Shown here one piece after another: positions 36,466 to 48,010 of a stretch of 64,000 bases of DNA. The notes below the pieces were generated by a model that searched no databases, had not been told where the DNA came from, and worked only from the letters and a program-made list of their open reading frames with translations. The position numbers and the translations under genes were made by a program. This DNA is from Carettochelys insculpta. Lineage: Eukaryota; Chordata; Testudines; Carettochelyidae. Location of the stretch: contig NC_134137.1 of NCBI RefSeq assembly GCF_033958435.1, positions 228,511,501 to 228,575,500 on the forward strand. Reading direction: 5' to 3'. Each line of letters opens with the position of its first letter. Position 1 is the stretch's first letter.

Positions 36466-36532
36466 AAGTAGATGTTGTCAAAAGTTCCATCTTTCTCACA
36501 GATGTTTAAGACGTGATTCAGCATTTTAGTTC
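36466..36532 (-). CDS. NAA50: NAA50 coding exon 4
   Basis: This 67-base exon encodes residues 90-110 plus parts of codons 89 and 111, reading TKMLNHVLNICEKDGTFDNI and then Y. The acceptor is TTGTCAG|GAACT and the donor is CTACTT|GTAAGT on the minus strand. The segment forms the GNAT-fold helix after the acetyl-CoA-binding loop and leads into the beta strand that carries His112. It is too short to stand out alone and was found from the neighbouring exons and splice phase. The sequence is identical to the mammalian protein as I remember it. Confidence 0.96.
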
Positions 36533-37569
36533 CTGACAAGGAATAAAGAGATATTTAATCACCCCACAAGTGTGCAACCAAATCAGTTCAAATGTTTGCA
36601 GTCAGCTTTGTAATTGTTTAATTCCCTGAACAGGGGAGTGTTGCTTTTGGTAAGCTCATAGGACATACTGCTAAGGCAAGTGCCGAAAGCACTGCTATTA
36701 TACTCTGAAATTATCATACCATACGGCAGTTCATTTGTAAGTGTTATTTGAGGCTGCTATGAACATGAACATTTATACATGGTATATACATTTAACTTAA
36801 AAATTACATTGTGCAAGTCCAAATACTTCAGGGAGCCTTATATTTTTAATGCACAAGGAGGACTCCCTGCAAAGACATTAAAAAAGTAGAAGCCTCATGT
36901 CAGAAGAACAGAAAAGATGAGTGAATACCTTCCTCTTCTGTAACATCTTTCATGAAATATTTAAAACCATCTTACATATGTAGGAATTAAAGTCTCCCAA
37001 CACCTTGTGATGTATTTTCCTCATAGATGAACAGATGCAGAGAGTTTAATCAAATGAAATTAAGATTAATAAAGCTAAATTTTAAATCTTCCCTTCTTTG
37101 TTCACAAAGTCCAATTCTTTATGATTTCTTTTAATAAAATGACAATGCTTTTCAAGCTATGAGAAAAAACTTAACAGTCTAGCACTGCTCAAAAGCAACT
37201 GTACATGGTACAAATGATAAAGAACCTTCTTCTAAACTAAGGCATCCACTGTCATTCAGTGAAAAAATAATGTGATTAAATTTAAGTAACAACATTAACA
37301 TTAACTGCTAAGCAGGTAACAAAGCCTTTGACACAAACTGAAGCCAAAAACAATGAAACACTCTAATGGAAATAAAAGGCCTAGATTAATGTGAGAAGTC
37401 CATAGATTTGGTACAAAAGGCTGGGGGGGGACGTATACATTGCAATGCAGAGGAAAAAATAGCAGCCTTCCTATAACAAGGAGAGTTAACCTGTTGTGAT
37501 GGAAACTAAGCTACACAGTGCATGGAAGGAGCATTCTCCAGAAGGAAGAACAGGTACTTAGAGAGAGTC

Positions 37570-37740
37570 AGGAAATGTGGGTAATATTTCTAGATGGGTC
37601 ACTGATGGGGTATGAGATACTAAGGCATGTCTTCTCACCTCTCTTAGCTTCAGTATTTTTAATCTGTTAAATAGAAATAATACCCATATCACAGAGAGGG
37701 TCTGACATTTAATGCATAAAGAGACCTTAAAAATCTGGAG
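37570..37740 (+). mobile_element. MIR SINE (divergent)
   Basis: ACCTCTCTTAGCTTCAGTAT, then TCTGTTAAATAGAAATAATA, then TCACAGAGAGGGTCTGACAT follow the order of the MIR consensus. It lies in NAA50 intron 3. Confidence 0.6.
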
Positions 37741-37973
37741 TTAAAAAGCACTATAGAAGCATAGTCTCAATTCCACAGGACAGAGAGAACAGAGTTCACT
37801 ATAAACCAAGTTCTTCTTTCCCACAGCTCCCTTCCTAAGGCAGGGCTCATCTTCTAATAAAGCACCAAGTCCTGTTGCCTCAAAGGAACTGAAGGCTTCG
37901 GAACAGCATTCAGAAGGCTGCCCAGGACACATGCTTTCTTTGACGACACAGCTCAAAATGCAGATAGCCTTAC

Positions 37974-38093
37974 CTATTCCTAGCCTTCGGTAGGGTGCCA
38001 GGCATCCAAGTGTCATAATGTATAGTCTCTTTTGGTTCTGAGAGTGATCCACTCTGCAGCACACTGCTCCCACCGCAATATCATTGAAATATG
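37974..38093 (-). CDS. NAA50: NAA50 coding exon 3
   Basis: This 120-base exon encodes residues 49-89, from AYFNDIAVGAVCC through RLYIMTLGCLAPY to RRLGIG. The RRLGIG block (residues 84-89) is the GNAT R-x-x-G-x-G pyrophosphate-binding loop for acetyl-CoA. Tyr73, reported as an active-site residue in human NAA50, is present. The acceptor is CTGGCAG|CATATTTC and the donor is GGAATAG|GTAAGG. It joins exon 2 within the Ala49 codon (G|CA) and exon 4 within the Gly89 codon (G|GA). Open frame beyond either boundary is intron. Confidence 0.98.
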
Positions 38094-38556
38094 CTGCCAG
38101 GGAGGAAAACAGTGAAGTTTTGGTCATTTAGAAATGACAAGTTTTATGACTTGTCCTATCCTTCATTTCTATCTTCTTTCCCTGTTGCCCCTTTTTCAGC
38201 TTCTGGGAAATAAAGATTCCTACCTATAATGCAACAAAACTTTTAGTCAACGAAGTCATTTGGACATACAAGCAATTTTACCCATACTGCTCCAAAAATA
38301 TTTAGGCAAATGTTAAATTGTGGGTGACATTTTTGGGTGATGCTTGCTCTGTGGTGCTCACGTCAAAGAACTCCCAATAGAGAGAGACCCTATTTAGATT
38401 ACATGTTAATTAGGGTGGGGACAGTGGTCTCTTGTGTGTCTCAGACACAACTAAGCATCTTTTCACTGCTTAACAAAACAGGAGGACCTACTGTCACACA
38501 ACAAAAGAAGAGAGCAACACTTCCACCCACCCCAAAATTACTGACAAAAGCTGTAC

Positions 38557-38693
38557 CTAATTTGGCTAGTTCGCCAACTTCCAGCACATCCTTGTAGAAC
38601 TTGTCATTGTAGCTGACAGGAAAAATGACTTGATTTAACCTCTTCAGCTGCTTAATGTTGTGTGGCGTCACATCTCCCAGCTCGATCCGGCTA
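38557..38693 (-). CDS. NAA50: NAA50 coding exon 2
   Basis: This 137-base exon encodes residues 4-48, from SRIELGDVTPHNIKQLKRLN through FPVSYNDKFY to VGELAKL. It includes Phe27, Pro28, Val29 and Tyr31, which form the peptide-binding site in the human enzyme. The acceptor is TTGTTCCAG|TAGCC and the donor is AAATTAG|GTACAG. The exon starts with the last base of codon 3, so exon 1 supplies ATG, Lys and two bases of Gly. I found no such 8-base exon with a good donor in 38694-64000; it probably lies beyond the window. Confidence 0.97.
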
Positions 38694-39233
38694 CTGGAAC
38701 AAATCAAAACCTGCTTAACACCTCTACAAACCCACAACTTATAAATACACCAAATATTTAAAACCAGGTATTTTATCTACAGAGTGCTATTTAGCTGAAC
38801 AACCAATTCAATAGCTACCTGAATCATTGGTGTGAGGTCAACACGCACACACAGCTCCTACTCCCTCTTTTGCGGGCAGCTGCTTTAATACCAAGAAAAA
38901 GTCCCAATCAGTACCATAAATTCAGAAAATGCTAAAGGTCTTGAAACGTTTACACTTGAGGCTGGCGCTCCACAGAATAGCATCTGAGTTATTATGACAG
39001 CATTGGAGAAAAGAGCAAAAGGAGAACCTCAATCTCCCAGTGAGCCAAGTGGCACTAGTTTCCAAAGCTTTCCCCTTAAACTTTTACTATGGATTCACTA
39101 AGATTGTGTCTGTGCCAGCTTCATGCTTGCTCCTCTCTTTTCATCATCTGGTCAATATGAAGAATAAGCTCCTTGGCTAAGTCCAACCACAAACAAGATA
39201 GCCCTGAATTATTTTCATTAGAAGACTTTAGGG

Positions 39234-39574
39234 CAGGGATGAGCAAACTTTTCAGGTCAGGCCCTACTTTTCAGCCTTGCAATTAGAAGGCATCCCCCAC
39301 AACCAACCTGTCTAATGCAATCTGAAATTTCATTTATGTTCATATGGTTACAAAAACCCTTTCAGCATGTGTAAGAAAATAAGCATGCAGAATGTAAAAA
39401 CTTTTTAATCGGCATATAAATGTGAATACACATACATAAAAACAGTAACAGATTTCAACATTTTAATGAGGTGGATGAGCCAGGGACCCAGCAGCACAGT
39501 GCTGAGCCCTGCTTAGGAAATTTCATGCTCCCCCTTCCCTCTAGGGGGCTCAACACCAAATTTGTGTACCCCTG
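39234..39574. mobile_element. hAT-type MITE, 341 bp, 8-bp TSD CTTTAGGG
   Basis: The ends are CAGGGATGAGCAAACTTTTC and the inverted AAATTTGTGTACCCCTG. A perfect CTTTAGGG lies at 39226-39233 and 39575-39582. Same family as 60289-60626, in opposite orientation. Confidence 0.92.
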
Positions 39575-41259
39575 CTTTAGGGGATAACCCTAAAAGAATT
39601 CAAATTAACATATGAACAGGAAGTCCTCCCTAGACTCTTCCCAAAGAGAGTCTTGGAGGCTGCATAAAATACTACACTAACATTTGAGCTAACTCTCTCA
39701 ATATGATGGTGAGCTACTGCCTGGGACAGAAAAGTCACAGACTACAGTCAGTTATTCTTGAAGTTAAATATTACAGGAGCAGAACTGGGACTGTAATCTA
39801 CAACTTTTGAAATACCATTATGATGAACAATACCAAGGAGAATGAACATGCCCTTTCATAAACACAGAGTACAGACACCAGGTAGGAAGGAACCTGATGT
39901 ATCCAGGGCAGCAATACGTGGGAACATCAACTGTGCATACCATCCCTGCCAACTTCTCTCCAAGCTATGGAGGAGTGTTTAAAAGAATGTTTAACAGCTT
40001 TAGCAAGGACTAGCATAATGTAAAAAAAACAAAAAAACCAAAAAAACCACCATGTTGTAAGTGGACGTCACTATACGTAGGATGCTGCCATCCAACAGTG
40101 TGTAATGATGGAGCTGCAAGCAGGGATGATAGCAGGTTAATCCACAGCCTTAATTTTACTGACTGATATAGAGACAACTACAATTTTCTTCTCCCCAAGT
40201 GACACCAATAGCTTCCTTTTTTACTCTTTAGCAATTCTGTTTACAGGAAGACCATTTCACAGAGAGATACGTGTTTGGCAAGGTTCAAGATAAGTATACA
40301 CCTCTAGAATTATTTTGATTTCCTGTGGTTTTTCTTTCAAAACTGCTAGAGCTGTTCACGTGGATTATTGGTCTTTGGAAGGGAAAAAGGCATAGGTGAT
40401 ACCTGAAGAATACAGTGTGTTGCCCAGTATGCAGACATCTCCTAAATCAAACACCAATCTGTCTTCAAGGACAATCCCTAACATGTGGGATGTTGTTTAG
40501 TGCTGTTTTTAGTAGGCAAACAATTTTGTAGGCTCTTGATTAACTACTGACAAGTTTAACTGTATTTAAATGCTTTAGGCACAATATCCATCTTAATTGT
40601 CAAGTCAACTACCACCAGCAATGAAGGAAGTTGGGTTTTGTCGTCTAAGCACAGAATTATAATCTGCAAGAGCTACTACAGACCTAGGGCCAAAGGATTA
40701 GAAACCCAATATATATTTTAAGGAGCATATACAGCCCAAAATGCACTGTATAAAGTGTGCTTTATTTCTGTATAGCTACTGTGATATTCTCGAGGTCTGC
40801 AAGGCTGTTATTTCATTCATAGATTCTAAGGCTCTGTCTCCACTACACCATAAAGTCGATTTTAAGGCACTGAGCTTGATTTTACAACATGACTGTCTTC
40901 ACTGCAAACACCATTAGGTCAATTTTAAGGGGCACTAAGGTCAATTTTCTCGCATTGACCTGCCAAGACGGCCTAACACCAAGTTCAAATTTAAAAGGTC
41001 AAATTAATGCGAGTGTGGAAATAGCGTTACTTTAAATCAATTTTATTGCACTCCAGAGATTTCACACAAGTATCCTACAATGCCCCATAGATGTCTCTTC
41101 TGGCCACTTTCACTTCTGCTGCTCCCCAGGTGCGCAGGAAGTAGGTAATAGGAAGCCTGGGAATTTGAATTCATTTTCTTTCTGACCAGCATAGATAGCA
41201 CACCTCAGGAGCCATCCATCACATCTAGCCATCTAGACTATGCATGATTCTTCTGATCT

Positions 41260-42020
41260 GAGTTCTCAGGGTCACAAAAGAACTCCAGCATGGAGCCACC
41301 ACAAGATTCTGGATCTCATTTCTGTGTGGGGTGAAGAATCAGCAATAAGCATACTGAATCAGAAAGCAAAATGCGGACATTTATGAGAAGACTTCACGGG
41401 GCATGATTGAGAATGGTTACTCAGCAATACTGGGTCAAAGCGCTCAGGCAGAACTATCACAAAGTGAGAGAAACCAATGATCCATCTGGGTCATCTCTTA
41501 AGACGTGTTGCTACTACAAGCAGCTGGACGCCATTCTTGGTAGTGACCCAACCACACTCCCCAAGGCTAAAAAGAACTCTTCAGGAGATCATCCTCAGGA
41601 CTTCGCTGGGAGTAGAGAGCAGGAGGCCAATGTGGATGAGGATGCCTTTGTTCAGAAGGTGCTTGACGAAGCTGATCTTGCCAACCCGACACTCTTCATC
41701 ACCCTTGACTCAGTACCCTCATAAACACCTTCTGCTCCCGGGTCCAGCAATGGTGCAGCGGATTCTTCTGGGGAGTATTTTTTTAGAATACTACAAACAG
41801 GTTGTAGCTGGGTTGGAGTACAGGCTTACTTCTGTGGAGCAAGTTATTAAATTGCTACAAGCAGGTTGCAGCTCAGGCACAGTCCATCTATGCCCCTTAG
41901 AAAAGCTTGCTAATATTTCTGGGGCTGGTGGGCTTATCCTTTTTGGAGAGCTCAATAAAGGTACTCTTATTTTTTTGCACAAAGTTCTTGGGAGGCCTGA
42001 TTTATTGCGACTTCCACAAT
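41260..42020 (+). pseudogene. Harbinger Myb/SANT-like DNA-binding protein (decayed)
   Basis: This is the accessory protein of Harbinger elements, which binds transposon ends and brings in the transposase. The readable part at 41407-41724 contains QYWVKALRQNYHKVRETND, CYYKQLDAILGSDPT and an acidic stretch with LFITLDSVPS. The homologous order in turtle copies is 'QCRVKxKELRQxYxKxREAN...TCxFYxELxAILG...'. Upstream (41260-41400) further Myb-like sequence is visible but contains stops, and downstream the frame shifts. Non-functional. Confidence 0.75.
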
Positions 42021-43496
42021 AGCACACCTTGCCACACCAGGCAACCAGTAAGTTATCTGGCATCATGGCACCATACAGCGCTCTGGCAAAATTTCCAGCC
42101 CTGCTGTCACACAGTATGAGCATATTTTCTTTTTCACTCTCTTATTCCTAGGAGGCTGATGTCTCTTTCGGGAACCTAGAAGCAGCACAGGACGTTTCAT
42201 TGGAGTTTTTCACACTGCTCCCTGGCCATTTAAATTTCCCAGGCTTGCCCTGCCACACCACATGGCTGGTGGGCTCTCAGTCTCCCTGCACCCACGTGGC
42301 TGGCAGGCTCTCCTAGCCTTCTCCTTTCCCCCATGCTGCTTTAAAAACTCACATTTCCTGCTTTAAATAGCTTTTCTCCTGCACAGGATTTATGAGGCGC
42401 CGCTGAGAAAGCTTTTTTCCCCCCATGCTTTACAGGAAAGACTCCCTCCCTAGCATGCCATGTGTCCAGTAGGCTCAAGCCCTCCTGCCACCATATGGCT
42501 GCCAGGTTGTGCGGTCTCTGTCCCACCACCATTCTTAAGCCAACAAGATCTTACCATGTCCGCAATGAAATGGTCTGGATGACTAATCGCTTCTTTTCTG
42601 CAGAGATTGACTCACTGCCATCCTCAAAAAGCCAAAAGTGGCCCTGGAAACAGAAGTTGCAATGATTGCCAAACACAGAACCATTCATTCTAGGAGTAAT
42701 TGATTTGTGTCAAATTTAAACACTGTATCTAAATTTTGACCTTCACTATCTTCCACAGGCAGCTTGAGTGGAGGAGCCAAGATCACTGAGATGAGGCAAA
42801 AGAAAAGATCCAAACAGGATCCAGCACCATGAAAAGGCAGACAGGGAGTGAGGCAAAGCTACTGCTGGCAGAAGGTGGACCAAGCAGTGGTGGCAAATCA
42901 TGCTCCAGTGCAGGAACAAGGATCTGGCAGTGCTCCTGACAGCTGGCAGTGCTCCTGACAGCTGTCAGGGAGCAAATCAAGATGTTGTAATCCATGTTGG
43001 AGCTGCAGAGGGACACCCACGACAGGACTCATTATGTGGCCTCCACAACCTGTTGCCTGGCCTCCCCTAGATAATGGCTTGACCCCCACCCGTCAGGGTC
43101 CCCAAACACGTGGGGTGGGGGGAAGAGGGCAAAGAGTCTCTTGTGCCATGCCCAAGATCTCTCCATACTGCAAAAGGCTCACATTCCCTCACACGTGACA
43201 CCAGGATTCCCTTCTTTTTCCTACTTACCCCTTAACCCTCCCTGCTCTAAATAAAAGCAATGTTTTTTTTTAGAAAATCTGTCATTTATTGGTTCACATG
43301 GGGTGGGGTGCAGGTGTTTTCATAAAGGTCAAGCACACATTATTGGGGGTGGCATCACAACAATTAAATGCAGCAGACTCATCTGTCTGCTCATTCATAA
43401 AGCTATTTTTCAAAGCCTTTCTGATTGCTGTTGCTTCTTTATGTGCACTGGTGAATGGCCATGTGCCCGGCTGTACATAAGCACTGTCCAGGGCAT

Positions 43497-44600
43497 CTAC
43501 CTCTGCCATCCAGGCTGGCATGAAATTTTCCCTTTTGGGTCACAAATGTTATGGAGAATACAGCACGCTGCAACCAAAGTGGAGATGTTGGTTTGGAAAA
43601 GGTCTAACTGGGTCAGAAGGCACCTGAATCTGGCTTTCAAATGGCCACAGTCACATTCCACTGCCATTCTGCACTTGCTCAGCCTGTAGTTGAAGTACTC
43701 CTTGGTGCCGTCCAGGGTGCCTGTGTACGGCTTCACAAGCCAAGGGAGCAGAAAGTAAATAGGGTCGTCCAGTATCACTGTGAGCATCTCCACCAATCTT
43801 GATTTTCTCGTCTGGGAAGAAAGTCGCATCTTGAAGCTTTCTGTACAGACCAGAATTTCTAAAGATGCACGTGTCGCACACCTTTCCCAACCATCCCATG
43901 TAGATGTCAGTGAGATAACCTTTGCGATCCACCAACGTGCAACACCATCAAGCAGTACTCCTTGCAGCTTATGTACTCTGAGGCCAGGTGGTCCAGGGAC
44001 AGGATGGGGAGGTACGTTCCATCTATTGCCCCGTTGGAGTTAGGAAACCCCGTGGCAGGAAAGGCATCTACTATGTGCTGCACATTTCCCAGAGTCATCG
44101 TCTTCTGCATCAGACAATCACAGATTGCATTGGCTATCTGCATCCTTGCGGCCCTCATTTTAGATCTGCCCACTCAATTGACTTCCCACTGACTGGTAGA
44201 TATTGGGCATTGCAAGTTTCCACGGACCAATTGCCACTCGCTTGTGAACCATCAAAGCGAGTCTTATTTTGGTATCACAGTGCTTCACGGTGGGGGGGAG
44301 AGGGGAAGAGCAAATCACAACGTTCCATGGAAGTGGTCTTGTGAATGTAAAGTTCTCCAGCTACTGCTGGTCATCCCAGACCTCCAAAACGATGCAGTCC
44401 CACCAGTGTGTGCTGGGTTTACATCTCCAGAACTGTCACGCCACTGCAAGCAATGCATCCAGGGCAGCAGCAGCAGCTCTGTATTCCTGTTCTCCACTTC
44501 TTCAATATCATCATCTAAATCATCTGCATCCAGGTCATCCTCCTACTGGCTTTGTCCAACAAAATACTGCATGACACTTCAGAAGTGGCCATAACACTCT
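43497..44600 (-). pseudogene. Harbinger DDE transposase (decayed)
   Basis: Minus-strand blocks in order are: TLGNVQHIVDAFPATGFPNS and GAIDGTYLPIL (first catalytic Asp, about 44060); YLTDIYMGWLGKVCDTCIF (second Asp region, about 43900); DPIYFLLPWLVKPYTGTLDG (about 43750); FNYRLSKCRMAVECDCGHLK (catalytic Glu, about 43680); and TLVAACCILHNICD (about 43560). These are the hallmarks of the DDE_Tnp_4 family. Frameshifts near 43920 and 43810 and stops in the N-terminal part (44174-44600) break it. Confidence 0.85.
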
Positions 44601-45099
44601 GTGCAATGACTCTAAGCTGCTCAGGATCCATGCCAGTGCTGTACAGCAGCATGAGCCCAGGTCAGGCTTTTGGAAAACGGACCGAAACATGGCACAAATT
44701 TCCTTGAGACTGCTGTTTGTTTTCCAGTGGCCGGGGGGACAGTATTGCACTCTGGGACGATGAGATCAGACATCCACAAGCACGTGTGGCACAATCTTTC
44801 CCATAAGCCATTGGCACAAAAACCCAGAATGCAATGGGGCAACGGGCATTGTGTGATAGGTACCCACAATGCAATGCTGATGCAGATGAACATAGGTAAG
44901 GCAATGGAGACATGCTATGTTGACCTTCTGGACAGTTGCGGACAGACCCTCAACTTTATAAAATCTAGCAGTAAAAAGTTGACTTCAATAAATTTGAATA
45001 TTTCATAATGCAGACATACGCTAAGACTAACAATGATCCTTCTGAGTCTGAATAAAAGACAGTTTTCTCCTACTGATTTTTGCATTAAGTCCAAAAACT

Positions 45100-45760
45100 T
45101 GTGGCTAAACTAAAGCATTTCTTATCTTGTAAAAAGCTGTGCAATCTTGATTTAGAGACAAGTGAGAGAGAGAGTTTACTGCATCCCTCAGCAATTTGTT
45201 TCAAAGGTTTATTATGTTCACTGTTTAAAAACGTTCTATCTTATTTCCAACAGAAACTTGCTGACTTTAACTTTCACCTTTCACTGGATCTTGTCTCATC
45301 TGCAACTGCTAGATTAAAGACCTCCTGGTTATCAGGTATCTTCTCCCTGTGTAAATAATTATAGATTGATCCAGTCCCTTCTTAACCCTTCCTTTGGTAA
45401 AGCAAATAAATTATCCTTGATTAGGCTCATCTAAAGTGTCCTTTCCAGACTATCAATTGTTCTTGTACCTCGTTTCTAAACACTCCTGTTCTTCAACTTC
45501 CCTTTTAGCGTATGACACTAGCACTAGACTCAATAAATAAGTAGTGACCTCACCAATGCCAAATACACAGCTAATATTATCCTTCTGTTCTATAACTCAT
45601 TCTAAGATCTCTGAGTGTATTAAAAGCAGGAATGGTTGGGAACTAAGTGGCTCTGTTCAGCTATTCCACAAAGTACCTGTTTTTACTATCTCCGGCAAAA
45701 TTCTTGCCATTCCCTTTGCTTCACCCCTTCTTATTTTGCCTTACGATACTCTGAGCATGT
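45100..45760 (-). mobile_element. CR1 LINE fragment
   Basis: Antisense CR1 landmarks occur in order: 'GTTTCAAAGGTTTATTATG...CTGTTTAAAAACGTTC', 'CTTTCACTGGATCTTGTC', 'GCTAGATTAAAGACCTCCTG', 'GATCCAGTCCCTTCTTAACC' and 'CACCAATGCCAAATACACAG'. It directly follows the right end of the Harbinger element. No coding capacity remains. Confidence 0.8.
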
Positions 45761-46170
45761 CTGCATCAGGGACTTTGGCACTTGTGCATGAACACCATGC
45801 AACTTTTTCTTCTTTCTTTCCAGTGTAATCACACTGCACCAATGTAAAGCAAAATTTGAATCAACATGGTTTACCATGGGGCAATTAGCGATGGTGCAAG
45901 CCCACCTCTTCATTGTTGCAGAAGTCTTTACCAGAAAAAGCCATTATTGAGGATCTCATCTAAACAATTATTGCTCTAGACCAGACATGTCAAACAAAGC
46001 CTACTGAGGGTCGTACAAACAAAAACTGATAGTATTTAGGGCCATTAAAGAAAATGTACTGAGAATATTGTAATTATTTATTATTATAAAAATATACCTA
46101 AAACATAATCTATAATATTTTAGGCCTTGAATATAATGCAATAATTTTAATTGAGAACTTAATACTTAAT

Positions 46171-46426
46171 GGCTGTGGCCACACTTGGCCAAACCTTCGA
46201 AATGGACATGCTAATGGCCAAATCAAAAAATACTAATGAGGCACTGAATTGAATATTCAGCACCTTGTTAGCATTCACGTTTCCGGCTGCGGCACTTTGA
46301 AAGCACTCCTTTCAAACGTGTGCGGCTACACGGGGTCCTTTTCGAAAGGACCCCGCACATTTCAAAATCCCCTCATTCCTCTCAGCTGAGGGCCATTTGA
46401 AGGTTTGGCCAAGTGTGGCCACACCC
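46171..46426. mobile_element. Palindromic MITE, 256 bp (copy 3, variant ends)
   Basis: The ends are GGCTGTGGCCACACTTGGCC and the inverted GGCCAAGTGTGGCCACACCC, with AAT on both sides (46168-46170, 46427-46429). It is nested inside the hAT element at 45982-48327, so it inserted after that element. Confidence 0.82.
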
Positions 46427-47629
46427 AATGTGAATTTTATTGTTTTCTAATTTTAACAGTTCACAAAATTTTAGAAAAAGACACCTAACAATGTGTGTCG
46501 GGGGGAGGACAGAAAACAGGGATGATAAAAGCAGACCAGGGAGAAAAGCCATATCAGAAACGCCAAAACACCTCAAAGAAAGAAGGGACAGTTGGTTTTA
46601 CAGTGAACATGCAACATGCCTGCATTCTATGGCTAGCCTTGCACTCTTTGTGCTGCTAGCTTCATCATCTCTAAAACTGAGGATAAGCTATTACACAGGA
46701 AAGTTATGAGTTACCAACATAAATGAATAAATGGGTTTTGAGATGTGTGGCTGAAAGGAACTGCAAGAGTTAACTTAAAGAAGCGATTTCTGAGGGGAAT
46801 GGAGAAGTAATGAGGATTAGGGCTGAGAGAAAATACTCACCACCAGCCCCTGATGCCCCGATGTTATGTCACTATGGGTGTACTTAAGTCGGAACATTTC
46901 TATCGTATAGGGTTTGCTTTGTCAACCACCGTGACCAGAATGATATGAATGATGCTTTCGCTGATTTTACGCATTTCCCTCTCACCTTTGCACAGGTGGG
47001 TACAACAAAGTGAAATCCCTCCCCTGCCCCAAGAGCAGCCTCTCCCCCCCCCCCGACAGAGGTCAGAGATCCTCCCTTCCCCCACCCACTTTCAGTGGGC
47101 CATAAAACACATCACAAGCCGACATTTCTTCCTGCACAGAGGAAGCAGGGAGGGAGGAAAGGGGTACTGGGAGGGACTGGGTGGCCCCCAGTAGGGGAAG
47201 GGGTGATGGGGACAGAGACCAGGTCAGGATCTCACAGCTTCTGTGGCTATTGTCCGACGTGCGGAAAGGAGCTTTCCTTTCAGTTGCACTGAAGGAGAAG
47301 CATTGCACTCCCCTCCCCATCTTAGAGTCCCTCCCCTCCAGTTTACGCTGCACTCCCCCGCCCCCTCCAATTTCTCTGCACTGCCTTCTCAGACATACTG
47401 GGGTTTACTCTGCAATCCAGAGTCTGGGGCCTGTATTCCTCCAACTGCAGTGCAGCCACCACCATTGTGCCACGCCTTGGCCCCTTGAGGCCTGCACTGC
47501 TCCCCATTACAGCGCAGGCCTCATTCACTCCCATCCATTGCAGTGCAGCCCCCACTGCACCACCACCCATTGCACAGCCCCCCCTGCATGCACTGCCTCC
47601 CCAAAGCACTAACCCCAGGCCCCATGAGG

Positions 47630-48010
47630 CTGGCATTGCACGCCCTGTGCCCCATCCCCACATTACTCCATTTCATGCTCCTCTGCCCCTGCTCCGCTCC
47701 CTGCGGCTCCCTCAGGCAAGCGCCCCCTCCGCCTCAGCTCATGTGGGTTTCACTATACCCCCCGCCATACTCCCTCCCCATATAACTGCCTCTGAATCCT
47801 CTGCCTCTTGCTCCACCCCGCCCCAGGCAGGCACTCCTCCCTGCCTCAGCCAAATGTGGGTTTCACTGCACCCCTCCCCACATCTCTCTGCCTCGCACTC
47901 CTCTGCCCCTTGGCTCCACTCCCTGAGGCTCCCTACCTGCTGCTGCCCCAGGCAGTCACCACTCTCCACCTTGACCAATGTGGGTGTCACCCTCCGTCTC
48001 CTTAGAGTGG
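47630..48010. repeat. C-rich tandem repeat, about 115-125 bp units
   Basis: ATGTGGGTTTCAC-like landmarks recur near 47743, 47856 and 47980. Each is followed by a C-rich block with CTCTGCC and GGCTCC, giving about three diverged units. Confidence 0.6.

Larger units (their letters stand above)
40830..45021. mobile_element. PIF/Harbinger transposon, 4192 bp, TSD TAA
   Basis: The left end GGCTCTGTCTCCACTACACC and the right end CATAATGCAGACATACGC are decayed inverted repeats. TAA flanks both ends (40827-40829, 45022-45024), the Harbinger duplication. Inside are the two genes typical of the superfamily, facing each other: a Myb/SANT-like protein on plus (about 41260-42020) and a DDE transposase on minus (about 43497-44600). 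Both are broken. Its ends resemble the shorter MITEs at 29489 and 63252, which may have been mobilised by relatives of it. Confidence 0.9.

Noticed and set aside
37741..37973. Extension of the NAA50 exon 3 frame to the left
   Set aside because: A consensus donor (GTAAGG) ends the exon at 37974, and exon 4 continues the known protein; the open extension is intron.
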